Shown piece after piece: positions 41,574-51,137 of a stretch of DNA of 64,000 nucleotides. The notes under the pieces were generated by a model. That model was not told where the DNA came from. It saw only the letters and a list, made by a program, of their open reading frames with translations, and did no database searches. Made by a program: the position numbers and the translations under genes. The first letter of the stretch is position 1. Every line of letters begins with the position of its first letter. Source of the stretch: Lingula anatina (Eukaryota; Brachiopoda; Lingulata; Lingulida; Lingulidae); contig NW_019773536.1 of assembly GCF_001039355.2 (NCBI RefSeq), positions 25,358-89,357 on the forward strand, written 5' to 3'.

Positions 41574-42173
41574 CCCCGAGTATGTTCCAGAAGGCTCTTG
41601 GCAGCACAAAAAGACAGAGAAGGGAAAATCTAGTGCCAAGTTGCCAGCAAAGGGTCAGATGAAGAAATCTGGGACAGGAGGAGAAAAGAAAATAGTAAAG
41701 AAACGGAAGGAAAAGCTGACCCCCAAGGCCAAAGCTCAAAGGCGATGGGAATTTAAAATGAAAGAAAGAGAGAGCAAACCATCCCATAAAAAGAACACTG
41801 TGATGATTAACATGGAGCAGTTGTTTTTTCATTCCCATATTCGGCCATTGAAACCAACAGATACCATTGTGCTGCGTTCTTGTGCCATTGTTACGAAATT
41901 AAAATCGTCCCACTTTGCCTCATCTCCATCTCTTTCAATCAACTCTGAAGAAATTCTGAGCAAAGAAGTCATTAAATCAATCAGAAAGTCTCAGACAAAG
42001 CTGATTCCACAGAAGGTGGACTTTGAAAATTTTCTGGAGAAACTGGCTGAGAATCCAGATTTGTCAAAGCAGGATGTTGAAAATGCTGCCTCCATATACA
42101 GAGCTGTAGAAAACTGGAAGGAGCTTGGAATTACTTGGGTAGAGCTGCAGGTAGGATTTACTTTGAAAGATGT

Positions 42174-42218
<45 letters not shown>

Positions 42219-42890
42219 GTAATAATAATAAATTTTAAAAAATTATTTATTCATGTACTACCCTGCGTTACAATCCCTCACAGATCACCCAACACTCCAT
42301 GGGCATATAGCCTGATGATGGTCTTGTGATAAGAGCCAAATGTACATGTAGCTGTCTTTAGAAAAGGTTGCTATGTAAGTGATTATCATGATGGTTATCA
42401 AATACAAGATCTTGGAACTTTGGACGATGTAATAGAAATATGAAACTTTTGAATATCTTTTCCAATACTTAAAATGGTAAATATGATTAGAAATGATGAG
42501 AAAATAGTGATAAAAGACACTACGTTAAGGATATGTTCCAAAAACTTTTACTACTGTCGTATTAATTGTAAAAGTGTTGCCTAGCCTGTTTTAAACAGAT
42601 GATATCTGGTACAGTTTTTTCTCACTCCATGTAAAATCCACTTTGACAGTGTAAATGTAACATTCAGAGGGATTGACACGATGTGTGCATTTTAGGAGCA
42701 TGTAAAAACATTTTGCCCTTCAAAACTGATGTACACAGACATGGTTCGTCAATAAGATATCGTCATTCTTTATCAAATCCGTGCATGCACTGTCATAACT
42801 TTGCTGATAGCTGACATAACTTTCGTTTTTCAATATCCTTCTGATTATCTTTGCCTTTTATTGGTAATCTCCATAAATTGGCATCTATTT

Positions 42891-42929
<39 letters not shown>

Positions 42930-43176
42930 TAATTCTTTCTAATCTGAGTCTTTGATTTATGGCTGTGTGACTTAATTAGTACTAATATTTATTTTCATCC
43001 CAATTTTCTTTAGCAATTCTGAAAGTGTACCTGCTGTATAATCTGTATGATTACTTTGCCTACAGTTTTATCTTATGATGTGCATAAAAGTAAATTGTGA
43101 GAAGTGGTAGATAGCCTTCCATCAATAGATGGATTTTAATTTTTCAAAGATAAAAAGCTCATTTCAGGATGAAGAT

Positions 43177-43228
<52 letters not shown>

Positions 43229-46029
43229 AAGAGAGAGAGAGAGAGTTGGTCAACTTAGTGTATTTGCACATAATTGAGTTGTACTTCACACAGACCCATG
43301 AAATATACCTCCCATTAAGATAAGAAAAAATAACATGTTTCTGCCATTTAAGTGATCAAACCTGCGTGTAGCACCTAACACTTAGAAAGCTACTGGAAAC
43401 TAGCAGATGAATAATTAACCTAAATATAATGAAAGCTTTTTCAATTTACTGGGACATCAAAAAGTTTGGTTGCTTCCCCAGCGATGGGAGCTTTACAAAC
43501 TATGAACAAAGACGATATTGCAAAAACCTGTAATAAAAAAATAGAACACATTTGTGGAATTGAGTCTGCTCTGGATGAGTTCACGGTTGCATTATACTTT
43601 GAATGAAAACTGTGGAGAGAATTAATTGTAAATGGATTTATTAAGGCAGGCATATTCCAGGCATGTCATTATGGCATGATGGTATATAGCCTGGTTTCTG
43701 ATTGAGTAAGTTTGTCCATTAGTGCCAGTCACTGGAGCATTAGTGCAGGGTTTATATTAATATCACTTGGGTCTTTTTAATGGGGAAATTGTTAAAGGGA
43801 TAATAACAACTCTTTACATGAGATTCAAAATTCCACAATGAATACATTGTAAACAACACAAAAATGTAGAAAATTCTATTTACCACCAAAACGGTTGTTA
43901 TCACATTTATTCTGAAATCTATGTTTGCCATTTGACCATGTGGACCTAGATGGCTACTCTCTGAAATAATCTCTAAAAAGTATTACTCTTACAAGATTAT
44001 TACGAAAACCATGCTAAAAAAAAAACAATCCACTGACTTTGATGTCAGAACAAATTCATTAACCATTGGAAAGTATGAAAAAATTGCCATTTTTCAGAGA
44101 AAATCTGTTGCATGGCACTTTTTCCACCAAAATGAAGAGCTGTTATCCTTTTAAAACTTGGGCCATCTCTCCCAAAAGTTCTTACAAGTAAAGTTGGTCA
44201 TAACTTTTAAATTGAAAAAAATTTGGATAACAATTTAATCATTTGCTTGAATCATCCTGCAGACTCAGAATGACAGATAATAGTCAACACACCAAGTGTA
44301 TGCTGTGAGAGTTTTCCTAAATGGCCCTGAACTAGATCAGTTGTTACCTAAACTATGGAACAATGAAGCTTCTAAAGAACAGGAAACTTATACAGTGACT
44401 AAGTGATAGATTGCACAAGAGATTAAAGAAGATTTTTTTAGTTCCATGAAGGCATCCTTACAAAATGAGGACACACTTCAAGCATTTCATGTTTCATCCA
44501 ATTTGTTTGATGACTCTTAGATAGTTTAAGATTCATCAAATCCATGTTTGGGAAGAGCATCTAAGACTGAAATATTATGGAACTGTAAAGTGGAATGGCA
44601 TAATTTGCCTAAGGAATAAAAGAAAGAGTAAATATTCTTCAAAACCCTTACGAAAAAGTCCTATAGGATCCTATAAGATCCTATAGGATTCTATAGGAAA
44701 TTGGCCCAAAATCCTATAGGATCCTATAGGATCTTATAGGATCCTATAGGACTTTTTCGTTAGGGAAGTGATTGACCAAATAGGACATTGTAGGATATTA
44801 ATTGAAAAAAGGATAAAATGTTTATATGGACTTAGTAATATGCTGTGTAACCATTCACAGTTAAATCTTGAAATTGAATTTTCTCGATGTAAATTTAATA
44901 CAATATCAAGTAGGCGTCACAAAATGAATAGTTACTGTAGGGTTTCCTCCATTATTTTTATGTACAGACACAGATGAATGCATGATGCCATCTTGGAGAT
45001 TGATTGTATATCTCACAAGTATTCTTATCACGGTGAAAAGAAATTAAATGGATATACATTTGAATGAACAAAATCAAAGAAAAAACACTGTTGTCATAAT
45101 TTTGCACGGGTATACACCGTACCTTTAACAGTGCTTTATTTGAACAATACTTATGCCACAGTTAGGGTATTATTTTAAAAATCTATAAATTTAGCACATT
45201 CATTAATGTATCCACCTAAAAGTATGTGATGTAATAACATCAATCACACTGTATAATTGATTTTGATTGAACTGTATTTTGTGTGATGTCGCTATTTCTG
45301 CATGAAATAAAACATTTGTTACGTTTAGTATATATAAGTAATTGTAGTGTCTGATGGTTTCATCATCCTGATCATAATTGGAAAGTTGCATGTTCATAAT
45401 GTACAGTTTGAGACTGCCCCATTGACACTGATTGTCAGAACCCATCTTTCATCATTGGTATTTTATAATGATACAGAAATGGATGTGAGATGAGGTAATT
45501 TTATGAGCTGTAGAGTAAAGGCATGTTTTTTCCATTTACAGTAATTTGGTATTTCCATTTACAGTAATTTGGTGTTTTTTTCCTTGATAAACTAAACCAT
45601 GGAATAAAATTTTCATTTTGATCCCTCACGTACTGCCCTGATTTCCATTTCTAGTAATTGCCAGCTTTTTTGTTTTCACACCTCCCTATTTGCCCATGCA
45701 TTGAAAATTGGGGATGATTTTTAATCTTATCTTTTCAAAAGTACCTTTTTAGATTATTTTAATCTGATGTCAAAGTTTCTTTATTTACTTCAGTATGAAT
45801 ATGAATCATCATTGCTGTTTAATTTTAATGTTTTTTTAAAATAGTTATTATAATATCATTTAAGGCATTATCAAATGTAAATATAATTAACTAAATAAAG
45901 ATAATGCAAAGCTTTTGTGTATATAGAAGCATAATATTAGGCTAAAGATATTTACTTTTTTTCTAGAGGTTGGTTGGGCATGTGTCAAGGTTTTCCCATC
46001 TCCTCTCCCTTCTGATGGAGAACTTTCTG
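19378..46029 (+). CDS. GTF3C1: General transcription factor 3C polypeptide 1 (TFIIIC largest subunit), incomplete
   Basis: GTF3C1 is the TFIIIC subunit that contacts the B-block of tRNA and other type 2 RNA polymerase III promoters in the nucleus. I traced 35 distinct exons by matching splice sites, phase and similarity to the vertebrate protein; all introns are GT-AG. About 1,790 residues are visible against 2,109 in human. From the exon at 19965 to that at 46029 the frame is continuous when only one copy of the duplicated exon pair is used. About 120 residues are missing near the N terminus (lost at the N at 19694), and the C-terminal winged-helix region was not found. Exon groups are listed as separate entries. 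The gene is divergent from TMEM115. Confidence 0.95.
19965..21666 (+). CDS. GTF3C1: GTF3C1 exons at 19965-21666: B-block-binding winged-helix region
   Basis: Exons are 19965-20090, 20473-20596, 21190-21363 and 21539-21666. The first encodes WGNKLVIVASQE and YCLLERIGR, the second RSRWNGAATIG with RKSLLRHGFIMRQ, matching human WGKKLIIVASQ and YCILERLGRSRW. This covers the TFIIIC B-block-binding domain. The third reads RLFHLKRFYQLHKPRSQ. The fourth ends inside a Met codon, AAA AT, completed by the next exon. Confidence 0.92.
20605..20880. repeat. (GT)n microsatellite split by a family B MITE
   Basis: A GT tract runs from about 20605 to 20677, is interrupted by the MITE at 20678-20845 and resumes at 20846-20880. 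The tract lies in a GTF3C1 intron, a few bases after the donor at 20597. Confidence 0.9.
20678..20845. mobile_element. Family B MITE, copy 2 (168 bp)
   Basis: It starts CAGGGGAGGATTC and ends AAATCCACCCCTG, exactly the length of copy 1. GT repeat lies on both sides, so any target duplication is hidden in the repeat. Confidence 0.85.
22755..24479 (+). CDS. GTF3C1: GTF3C1 exons at 22755-24479: acidic stretch and extended winged helix
   Basis: Exons are 22755-22846, 23382-23563, 23901-23947 and 24385-24479. The first ends in the acidic run VEEEEEDDVEEPEVE, at the place where human has an acidic linker. The second encodes YRLILSKGLEGISVKQVSSE and ARALLKALVKKE, a helix-turn-helix corresponding to human [20 protein letters not shown]. 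The next two give FGYFVEVQKTKKN and SNVYKEQYHEQKKLK. The single N at 22720 lies in the intron before this group and does not break the frame. Confidence 0.9.
23191..23270. repeat. (GT)n(GA)n microsatellite
   Basis: GT repeats at 23191-23218 pass into GA repeats to about 23270, inside a GTF3C1 intron. Open frames on both strands here are repeat artefacts. Confidence 0.95.
24650..25628. repeat. Duplicated block, copy A (about 1 kb)
   Basis: From about 24650 to 25628 the sequence matches 26134-27130 with scattered substitutions and microsatellite length changes, introns included. Copy B begins immediately after the single N at 26133. Copy A stops matching at 25628, where a foreign segment starts. 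Confidence 0.92.
24788..25376 (+). CDS. GTF3C1: GTF3C1 exon pair, copy A
   Basis: Exons 24788-24985 (198 bp) and 25288-25376 (89 bp). The first encodes a Ser/Thr/Asp-rich linker (NAEESTHPSENVPGEELDS and onward), the second FTERVLKRRQYILNYVQAEK, matching human YRLLKRRNLIIEAVTN. An almost identical pair follows at 26293-26876. Either copy fits the flanking exons in phase; both together do not, because copy A ends in phase 0 and copy B needs one base of a split codon. Confidence 0.88.
25629..26132. mobile_element. Insertion present in copy A only, with a terminal hairpin; right end lost at an N
   Basis: The left boundary is exact because copy B carries the uninterrupted site (GCCATTATTAATT continues with TGATTTG at 27131). 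The insert opens with a hairpin, GTACCACCAGCG - TTAG - CGCTGGCGGTAC (25629-25656), followed by a GC-rich stretch rich in CCGCCGG and CCGGAC, then AT-rich DNA. It contains TGACCTTTGACCT at 25973-25985. It ends at the N at 26133. I do not recognise a transposon family and see no coding capacity. Confidence 0.65.
26293..26876 (+). CDS. GTF3C1: GTF3C1 exon pair, copy B (probable second haplotype)
   Basis: Exons 26293-26490 and 26788-26876 have the same lengths and splice sites as copy A. Three residues differ in the first exon (Thr to Pro in EESTHP, Gly to Arg after NVP, Asp to Gly in TTADDS); the second differs by one silent base. Copy B is continuous with the downstream exon at 27257. It looks like the other allele left unmerged by the assembler. 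Confidence 0.85.
27257..28937 (+). CDS. GTF3C1: GTF3C1 exons at 27257-28937
   Basis: Exons are 27257-27400, 27786-27947, 28337-28435 and 28749-28937. They encode a further winged helix (GIATEVDRRTVKRLLDQLAK, then LKTVIKHLGREKE), the segment DDPLVRSVINKAK that matches human NDPLVRSAIEQVR, a Lys-rich linker and KKAEIVHKLLWYLIYE, matching human RVVHMFLWYLIYG. A Ser/Thr/Pro linker ends the group. The donor at 28436 is followed within a few bases by a 22-bp repeat present three times. Confidence 0.92.
28446..28516. repeat. 22-bp tandem repeat x 3
   Basis: The unit GCAACATTATCCACTGGTCA plus two bases is repeated three times with no visible divergence, just inside the intron after the exon ending at 28435. 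Confidence 0.9.
29398..31978 (+). CDS. GTF3C1: GTF3C1 exons at 29398-31978: conserved central core
   Basis: Exons are 29398-29539, 29843-29931, 30508-30702, 30866-31043, 31397-31565 and 31869-31978. They encode VVYLDELSWRRYLPPLP (human VYVDDASWMRYIPPIP), GKGWFLVSDVLFSMPV, VRHLPTQIVKELLYGRRF (human IRFLPRPIRQQLLYKRRY), NSEDIEQYWVDLLLICGDTP, GAAGFDASLM and HLRKNWQW. The order and spacing follow the human protein throughout, so this is the least doubtful part of the gene model. The single N at 31782 falls in the last intron. Confidence 0.94.
32239..33377 (+). CDS. GTF3C1: GTF3C1 exons at 32239-33377: basic linker
   Basis: Exons are 32239-32364, 32858-32980 and 33321-33377. They encode KKGRLRRLTQRTELAEASS, KSTKDIKLTKGGKGMKRKG and GEGPEAKKKREEIESRRVK. 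The region is Lys/Arg-rich and low in hydrophobic residues, in the place where human GTF3C1 has its [20 protein letters not shown] linker. It may carry nuclear localisation signals. Conservation is weaker here, but phases join perfectly on both sides. Confidence 0.85.
33621..38197 (+). CDS. GTF3C1: GTF3C1 exons at 33621-38197: Myb/SANT-like segment and beyond
   Basis: Exons are 33621-33724, 34097-34198, 34621-34734, 35185-35288, 36375-36537, 36951-37082, 37558-37619 and 38038-38197. They encode DEADVLAAQRMNRLRVLWTA (human [20 protein letters not shown]), LPWRVVRDILHEL, KACARRVLYMMKNPQTKNN, VLHNIVQSS, QYMMFRVYSQYP and ENTGGGCAAFITMLALDK (human GGNCVAVLTLFSLG). The last exon is followed at once by a MITE that begins five bases into the intron. 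Confidence 0.93.
34205..34281. repeat. (TTTA)n microsatellite
   Basis: About 19 TTTA units lie a few bases inside the intron that follows the exon ending at 34198. Confidence 0.95.
34966..35063. repeat. Inverted repeat with 37-bp arms
   Basis: The arm 34966-35002 (GCGGCTTTGATGTCTGGCAC and onward) pairs with 35027-35063 with four or so mismatches, around a 24-base AT-rich loop. It is probably the core of a snap-back MITE in this GTF3C1 intron. The outer ends are not clear. Confidence 0.7.
35746..36305 (-). mobile_element. Fragment of a PIF/Harbinger-like transposon
   Basis: The right edge, read on the minus strand, begins GGGGCCGGTTTCACAAAG, a terminal sequence typical of such elements, followed by AGCGATCGG / TAGTTAG repeats. 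A minus-strand open frame at 36123-35839 contains MAATFLAILTARRQRSLRRF and RERQNLLEYTHGDAIYERLR, which resembles the start of HARBI1-like proteins (Arg-rich, FRxRxNPLExYxDxExxxRxR). The element is cut at the N at 35745 after a poly-C run, so most of any transposase is absent. It is more GC-rich than the surrounding intron. Confidence 0.5.
38203..38335. mobile_element. Family A MITE copy abutting a splice donor
   Basis: It starts CAGGCCTGTGGC and carries the family interior (AAAGGAAAAGGTCCCCTCTG, CAGAAAAAGAACCCCC), ending TTGCTGGCTACAGGC plus a few diverged bases. GTATG flanks it at 38198-38202 and 38336-38340. The left GTATG is the 5' splice donor of the exon ending at 38197. Confidence 0.75.
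40921..42150 (+). CDS. GTF3C1: GTF3C1 large exon, 1,230 bp
   Basis: The exon adds 410 residues. It starts ITYDIIVPDRVIDIERKR, matching human ISVDVRIPEQIIVVD. A long low-complexity stretch follows: SEGQGQ repeats, acidic Glu/Asp segments, a run of 11 Asp encoded by (GAT)n near 41542-41573, and a Lys-rich region. It ends with conserved sequence: HIRPLKPTDTIVLRSCAI (human NLNPNDSIVVNSCQM) and VENWKELGITWVELQ, which fits human IIATGCFGIDKEEL. The human protein has a shorter acidic linker here, so this species has a much expanded disordered segment. Confidence 0.93.
43792..44154. mobile_element. Family C MITE, inverted and diverged copy
   Basis: It begins TTAA-AGGGATAATAAC and ends GTTATCCTTTTAA. 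Read in reverse it aligns with the copy at 46926-47282 (CCAATGGTTAATGAATT, TAGCCAT, GGTCCACATGG). Confidence 0.75.
44645..44765. mobile_element. Short palindromic element built from ATAGGATCCT units
   Basis: The left arm starts CCCTTACGAAAAAGTCC and the right arm, reversed, CCCTAACGAAAAAGTCC. Both continue as runs of the self-complementary decamer TATAGGATCC / ATAGGATCCT, around a short TTGGCCCAA centre. The whole can fold into one long stem. No coding capacity. Confidence 0.8.
45967..46029 (+). CDS. GTF3C1: GTF3C1 last visible exon
   Basis: After TTTTTTTCTAG the exon encodes RLVGHVSRFSHLLSLLMENF and a final Leu in phase 0, then GTAAGT. It corresponds to human [29 protein letters not shown], directly after the segment at the end of the previous exon. 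The next exon, carrying the rest of the C terminus, was not found. Confidence 0.8.
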
Positions 46030-46447
46030 GTAAGTCTTTCTAGCTACGTGTATATTATTCACTCTTCCCACTCAAATCTCATCTTCATTCCTCAAAATAA
46101 CCAACCATTTTTATAGTTGCATGCAGACATTTGATATTTTTGTGGTCTGTATATTTCACTCTCATTTGCTCCTAGTATTTTTCATTGTTTATGGTGGTTT
46201 AAACATTTAGCACAACTGCAAAGAAACAATTTTAGATGCACCACTGCGAGTAATATGAGATGTAAAAAGAATGTTTGTTATTTTTTTAATAAATACACAT
46301 ATCATATTTGAAGTCACAACCATGAAACTGAATATATTTGAACAATATGTCAAATATATGTTCAGACATAAGTTGTCAGATGGACAAAATGATATTCTGA
46401 TTTTGGTGACATTCTTTTTTCTGTGAAAGGCTTTATTCAGTATAAAT

Positions 46448-46925
46448 TACAGGTAATGTGTATGAGGTTTTCAGGTAATGTGCACTAAATGGGCAGGAAG
46501 TATGAATTAAATTGCCAGGTGGTGTGTGTCAGAGTGTCATATAATGTGCATTGAGATATCAGGTAATGTGTATTAAGGTGTCTGGTAATGTGTATTGAGA
46601 TATCAGGTAATGTGTATTAAGGTGTCTGGTAATGTGTATTGAGATATCAGGTAATGTGTATTAAGGTGTATGATGATGTGTATGGAGACATCAGGTAATG
46701 TGTATTAAGGTGTATGATGATGTGGATGGAGACATCAGGTAATGTGTATTAAGGTGTATGATGATGTGTATGGAGACATCAGGTATTGTGTATTAAGGTG
46801 TATGATGATGTGGATGGAGACATTGGGTAATGTGTATTAAGGTGTATGATGATGTGGATTGAGGCATCAAGTGATGTATATTAAGGTTTCAGATAATATG
46901 TATTGAGACATCAGGTAATGTAATA
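46448..46925. repeat. 22-bp minisatellite with 44-bp higher-order period
   Basis: The basic unit is close to CAGGTAATGTGTATTAAGGTGT. It alternates with a variant such as CTGGTAATGTGTATTGAGATAT or ATGATGATGTGTATGGAGACAT, so that pairs of units repeat every 44 bases. About 21 units are present, more regular in the middle than at the edges. Confidence 0.9.
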
Positions 46926-47282
46926 TTAAAGGGATAATAACTCTTCGTTTTGGCCAGAAAATGAAATTTCCTGGAGTAAACAACAATTTTCCCATACTTA
47001 CCAATGGTTAATGAATTCATTTTAACACTCAAAGTTAGTCCGTTTTTTTTTTTTTTCTAAAAAGTTTGGTTTTTTGTTAAAATCTCTTAGGAGATTGAAC
47101 TCTTAGGAGATTTTAACAGAGTATAGCCATCAATGGAGGTCACGTGGTCTAAAGACAAACTCAGATATGAGAATAATAGCCTTTTTTTGAGGTAAAACGG
47201 AATATATTATATTTTTATGAGTTAATCAGAATGTGATTATTGTGAAATATAGATCTCACATGAAGAGTTATTATCCCTTTAA
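46926..47282. mobile_element. Family C MITE inserted in the minisatellite
   Basis: TTAA-AGGGATAATAACTCTTCG at the left and GAAGAGTTATTATCCCT-TTAA at the right form near-perfect 17-base termini. The minisatellite unit reads TATTAAGGTGTC, and the DNA after the element resumes with GGTGTCAG, so the insertion split a unit at its TTAA. An inner inverted repeat, AAAATCTCTTAGGAGA / TCTTAGGAGATTTT, lies near 47080-47125. Confidence 0.85.
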
Positions 47283-49149
47283 GGTGTCAGTGAGGAAGAG
47301 TTGCGTGCATCTTACATAATATTGCAGCAAAAGTTCTACAAGTTCTATCAAATGATGGGTCACATCACTGTGAATAAAAAAAGATCAACATAAAATATTA
47401 TCATAATATATCATTAAATTCCATATCTGATTCAGCTGTAATGCATTTTGCAGAGAAAAAAAAGATTAATATAACCTATTGTTTGTCCTATAATCTGCTA
47501 TAAGACAGTGAATGGATTCCCTGAGGGAAAGCTGTCCGCGGATCAACTTAGCTTGTGAAAGTGGCCTAGTAACTATTTATGTTGCTATTATAATTATGAT
47601 ATATATCTCAAAACCAAGCCACTTTATAAATTTAAAGAGAAGAATCTGTGAACGACTTAACATAAATCGGTCTGCATTGTTGATACTACCCTATGCCAAA
47701 TGTAAAAATTTAATAGATTTGTGCAGTTCACTAAATTTGTTTTGTGCCTGGAGATCATTACTAGGATCTGTAATCCCTGAGGGCCAGTAGGCGTAAATAG
47801 TATGTGGCACAGACTGAGTCTGTAACAAGTTACGGTCACCTTGAATTGGTGGCAATTTGATCGCAAGAAGGTGTGCGTGTGAAAATCATGCCCACTGCAA
47901 ACCATTACATGCAAAACTTTTTTTTGAGGCCACAACTGTCTTTGCCTATTCAAAGAGAATTCATTGACTAGAAAATGGATACTTAACAGGCATTGAGGTT
48001 TTAGAAACCCAATCTTAAAGAAAACCTTTTCAATGCAAATTCAATATTTTCAGTGGTTTCTTACAGATTTGTGTATATGCGGTAGGCTGCGTAGGAGAAA
48101 CATTTTGTTAAACATACTTAAAAAGATTTGATAATCTTAGGTGTCTGGTTAAAAGGAAAAGGAGAAGAATCAAGTCGTCCCACACTTCTCAAGGGATATA
48201 GAATCTAGTGTGATAATTTATATTAAAAAAATGGTATTAGATTGTTTTGGAACAGGCTAGATCTTGTTGTTATGGCATGTGAACAGTTTTAGAGAAATGA
48301 AATGTTGTCACCACATGGGACCCCCCCCCTAAAAAAAAAATAATAATAATAAATAAATAAATAAACGTGCTAACTGATATGCATTTTCACTCACCACCTG
48401 CTGAAATATTTTTTGGCAAGGGACAACAAGATATATTAGAATCTTGGTAGTCAAATTTTCATTTATTTTGTGGAAAACTAGTTGGTTAAGTAAAAAAGGT
48501 AGAAAGAAAGAAAGAAAGAAAGGCTCCAGAGAAGAGAGTCCAAAAATTTGGCCTAGTTGCTGAGTAAATTGAGATACGTAGGTTTTTCTTGCTGTTATCT
48601 GCTTGAACAATATTTTAGACAAGCATTTTGCTATAGAAAGAAAAAAAAGTTAAATACCAAAAGGGCAATCAATATTACTTAAAAGGTAGGTGAGACTTAA
48701 AGGGCTACATGTTTCTGTCATCATATCCCTTAAGATACACATGTGGCTACAAATGAGGGACAATTTTATCCGAAACAGAAATCTGCTGAATGTGATAGTC
48801 CTTTGGGAATGCTTTTGTCATTATATAAGCTCAGCAGATTTACAGGTGGGACAAGATAGTAATGGGATCCCTAACTCACTGATGAACTTCCCTTTAAAAT
48901 GAGCATTTCCTCAATCATCCCAGTTAAGGATCAATAATTTCTTCAGATGACTGAAACACAATTGAAATTTTATAACTGGTTTGTTACATGGTTGCGAATT
49001 TTGAAATCGAGACACAATTGTGAATTCGCTGCTATACGATTAATTCAGAAGTCTTTATTCATTTAGTCTACACCTTTACACATAAGGTATAATCATAAGA
49101 CAAATATGACTAACTACATCTTTACACAAATAAATAAGCAATGCAGTTA

Positions 49150-49193
49150 CATAAATAAATAAATAAATAAATAAATAAACAAATAAATAAATA
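49150..49193. repeat. (AAAT)n microsatellite
   Basis: About ten AAAT units with one AAAC interruption. Confidence 0.9.
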
Positions 49194-51137
49194 GGCAGCA
49201 TAACAACACATGAATTTAAATTATAATGAAAGCAGCCATGGGGCATTGGTATGTGGCAAGACGTATACCCTGCAGAAGTTGTCAATGGCACTATCACATT
49301 CTCAAATCAACAGCAAAGCACCATAATCCAGAGATATGTCTAATCCAAAAGAAAAGGGAATTGATATCAGCAGAGGAATCACAGAGACAATGTTTTTCAA
49401 GAAATGATTGGAAATAAATGTAGTAGCTTTAGAAGACGATATGTTGCTACAGCATAACTACATAAAAATCATCACATTCTGAATGGTATCAGGTTTTCTT
49501 ATTATAGCACACAGATTTTGAAACAGGCCATTTCATCTCCACTTACCACATTTGTAAGTGTATTGTCGATTTTAGGTTAGTGTGTGTCTCATCGTAAAAG
49601 GTTAGTATGTGTCTTGTCCTGGAAATGGGGGATGCTCAAATGAAAGTGGGTACTTTATGTCGCAGAAGTCAGAGTGTTCTTTGCAAAACACAATTAGAAC
49701 TTGATATTCACATTGCACTTTGAGCATATTTATAACACAGCTTTAATAGGAGGTTGAGTTACACTAGCTATTATATTGCATTATAAAGCTTATCTCTGAG
49801 TTTCCTAATTGGCTGACTTTCCTAATTGGCTGTACAAATAAATTTTTACTTTCATATTTAAAGCATACTGAACTCAGAAGCAAAATGTACTTCAAAGTAG
49901 AATCCTTTTCAAAAAAAAAAAAAATGATCCAAGATATTTTAACTGCATGTGACCGCTCTTGGTCAATCAGTGAGTTTCAAAATGCATGGCTATGTAACAG
50001 TTATTATTTTTATTATTATTAATATCACTATTGTACAGATATGATATTATTAATATTATTATTATTATTATACCTGACTAATGATCACGATCCTCTTTTA
50101 ATAATTAAGTAGTAAAAAATAATGAGGTGCCATTTATGCAGAGAAATGTATGCTTGCATGCAGCATATTTTTTTCACCAGTGACAGATGTTGTGCCAATT
50201 TTTATCTATACCAATGAATTTTTAATAAATGTGGTGAAATGTGTTAAGGAAGTCTATATAGATAAGATTAGCAGATGAGATTTAGATTTAAAAGCAACAT
50301 GGTTTTTATTATTCGCTATAAGTGTTTGAGTTAAAAGGAATTGTAACATAGTCTTGTTCAGTCTGAGAGAACAGATAAGCTTCCAGATGTCTGCAACGTG
50401 CTTCCAGTTTGCAAGCATGACCAGGGGGACATAAACAACCATTTGTAGGAGTAGAGAGCACATCAAAAATCTATTCTCTTAATGGATGGGATTTCTTTTA
50501 GCTCCAGGAAATAATTGTATCCACAGCTACCTGACAGTTTAGTTCAGACATATAACACACCACGTCTTTCAAGTTGACTAAAATAATGAAAAAACGGCCC
50601 TGGGGCTACAAAATGAGTTATGAAATTGACCGTGAATTCCCTGCAAAGCCGGTTCATACTCTGGGGGTGTTATTTCCCCACAATAGTAATATCCACATTT
50701 TCCTGGAACTTTGTTGCCTCTGGGAAGTTTGCTAGGCAGAGATTGGACTTTAAGTGAAGATGGGAATGGATGAGAAGAAATTGGGTCACATCGGGATTAT
50801 TGCAACTGCAGAACCTAAGTGAATAATCATGTAAGATTGTAGAATATACATGGTAGCGCTGAGCAGGTGTAACATTGATGTATTGCATTAGGCCCAGGAC
50901 CTCCCACTCTGGTGTGGAATACTTTTTAAAAAAGCAATTTGGCTGGCACAAATAGTGCAGCATGCATGGACTGTGGGTGCCAACTTTATTTCCTGAAAAA
51001 ATGGTCATGGGCAAATTCCCTCCCGATGCAGTAGCATCATTTTTGATGCGCTGCGGTTTAGATCTTGATGAAATATTTTCTTATAGCTTTGTCCGACACT
51101 GTTCAAAGGGTATCGACCAGAGCCATTTCAGTTATCT

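Larger units (their letters stand above)
42151..45966. other. GTF3C1 intron with repeats
   Basis: This 3.8-kb intron begins with an (AAT)n tract (about 42177-42230) and holds poly-A plus (AT)n at 42891-42931, (GT)n(GA)n at about 43180-43244, an inverted family C MITE at 43792-44154 and a palindromic element at 44645-44765. I see no exon in it. Confidence 0.7.

Noticed and set aside
47288-47393. Open stretch reading VSEEELRASYIILQQKFYKF
   Set aside because: It follows minisatellite sequence directly after the MITE at 47282 and has no proper acceptor; it does not match the expected GTF3C1 C terminus.
47512-47953. Frames on both strands, 92 and 98 residues
   Set aside because: They could be the tail of an old retroelement, but no catalytic motif or second copy is visible, so I do not call it.
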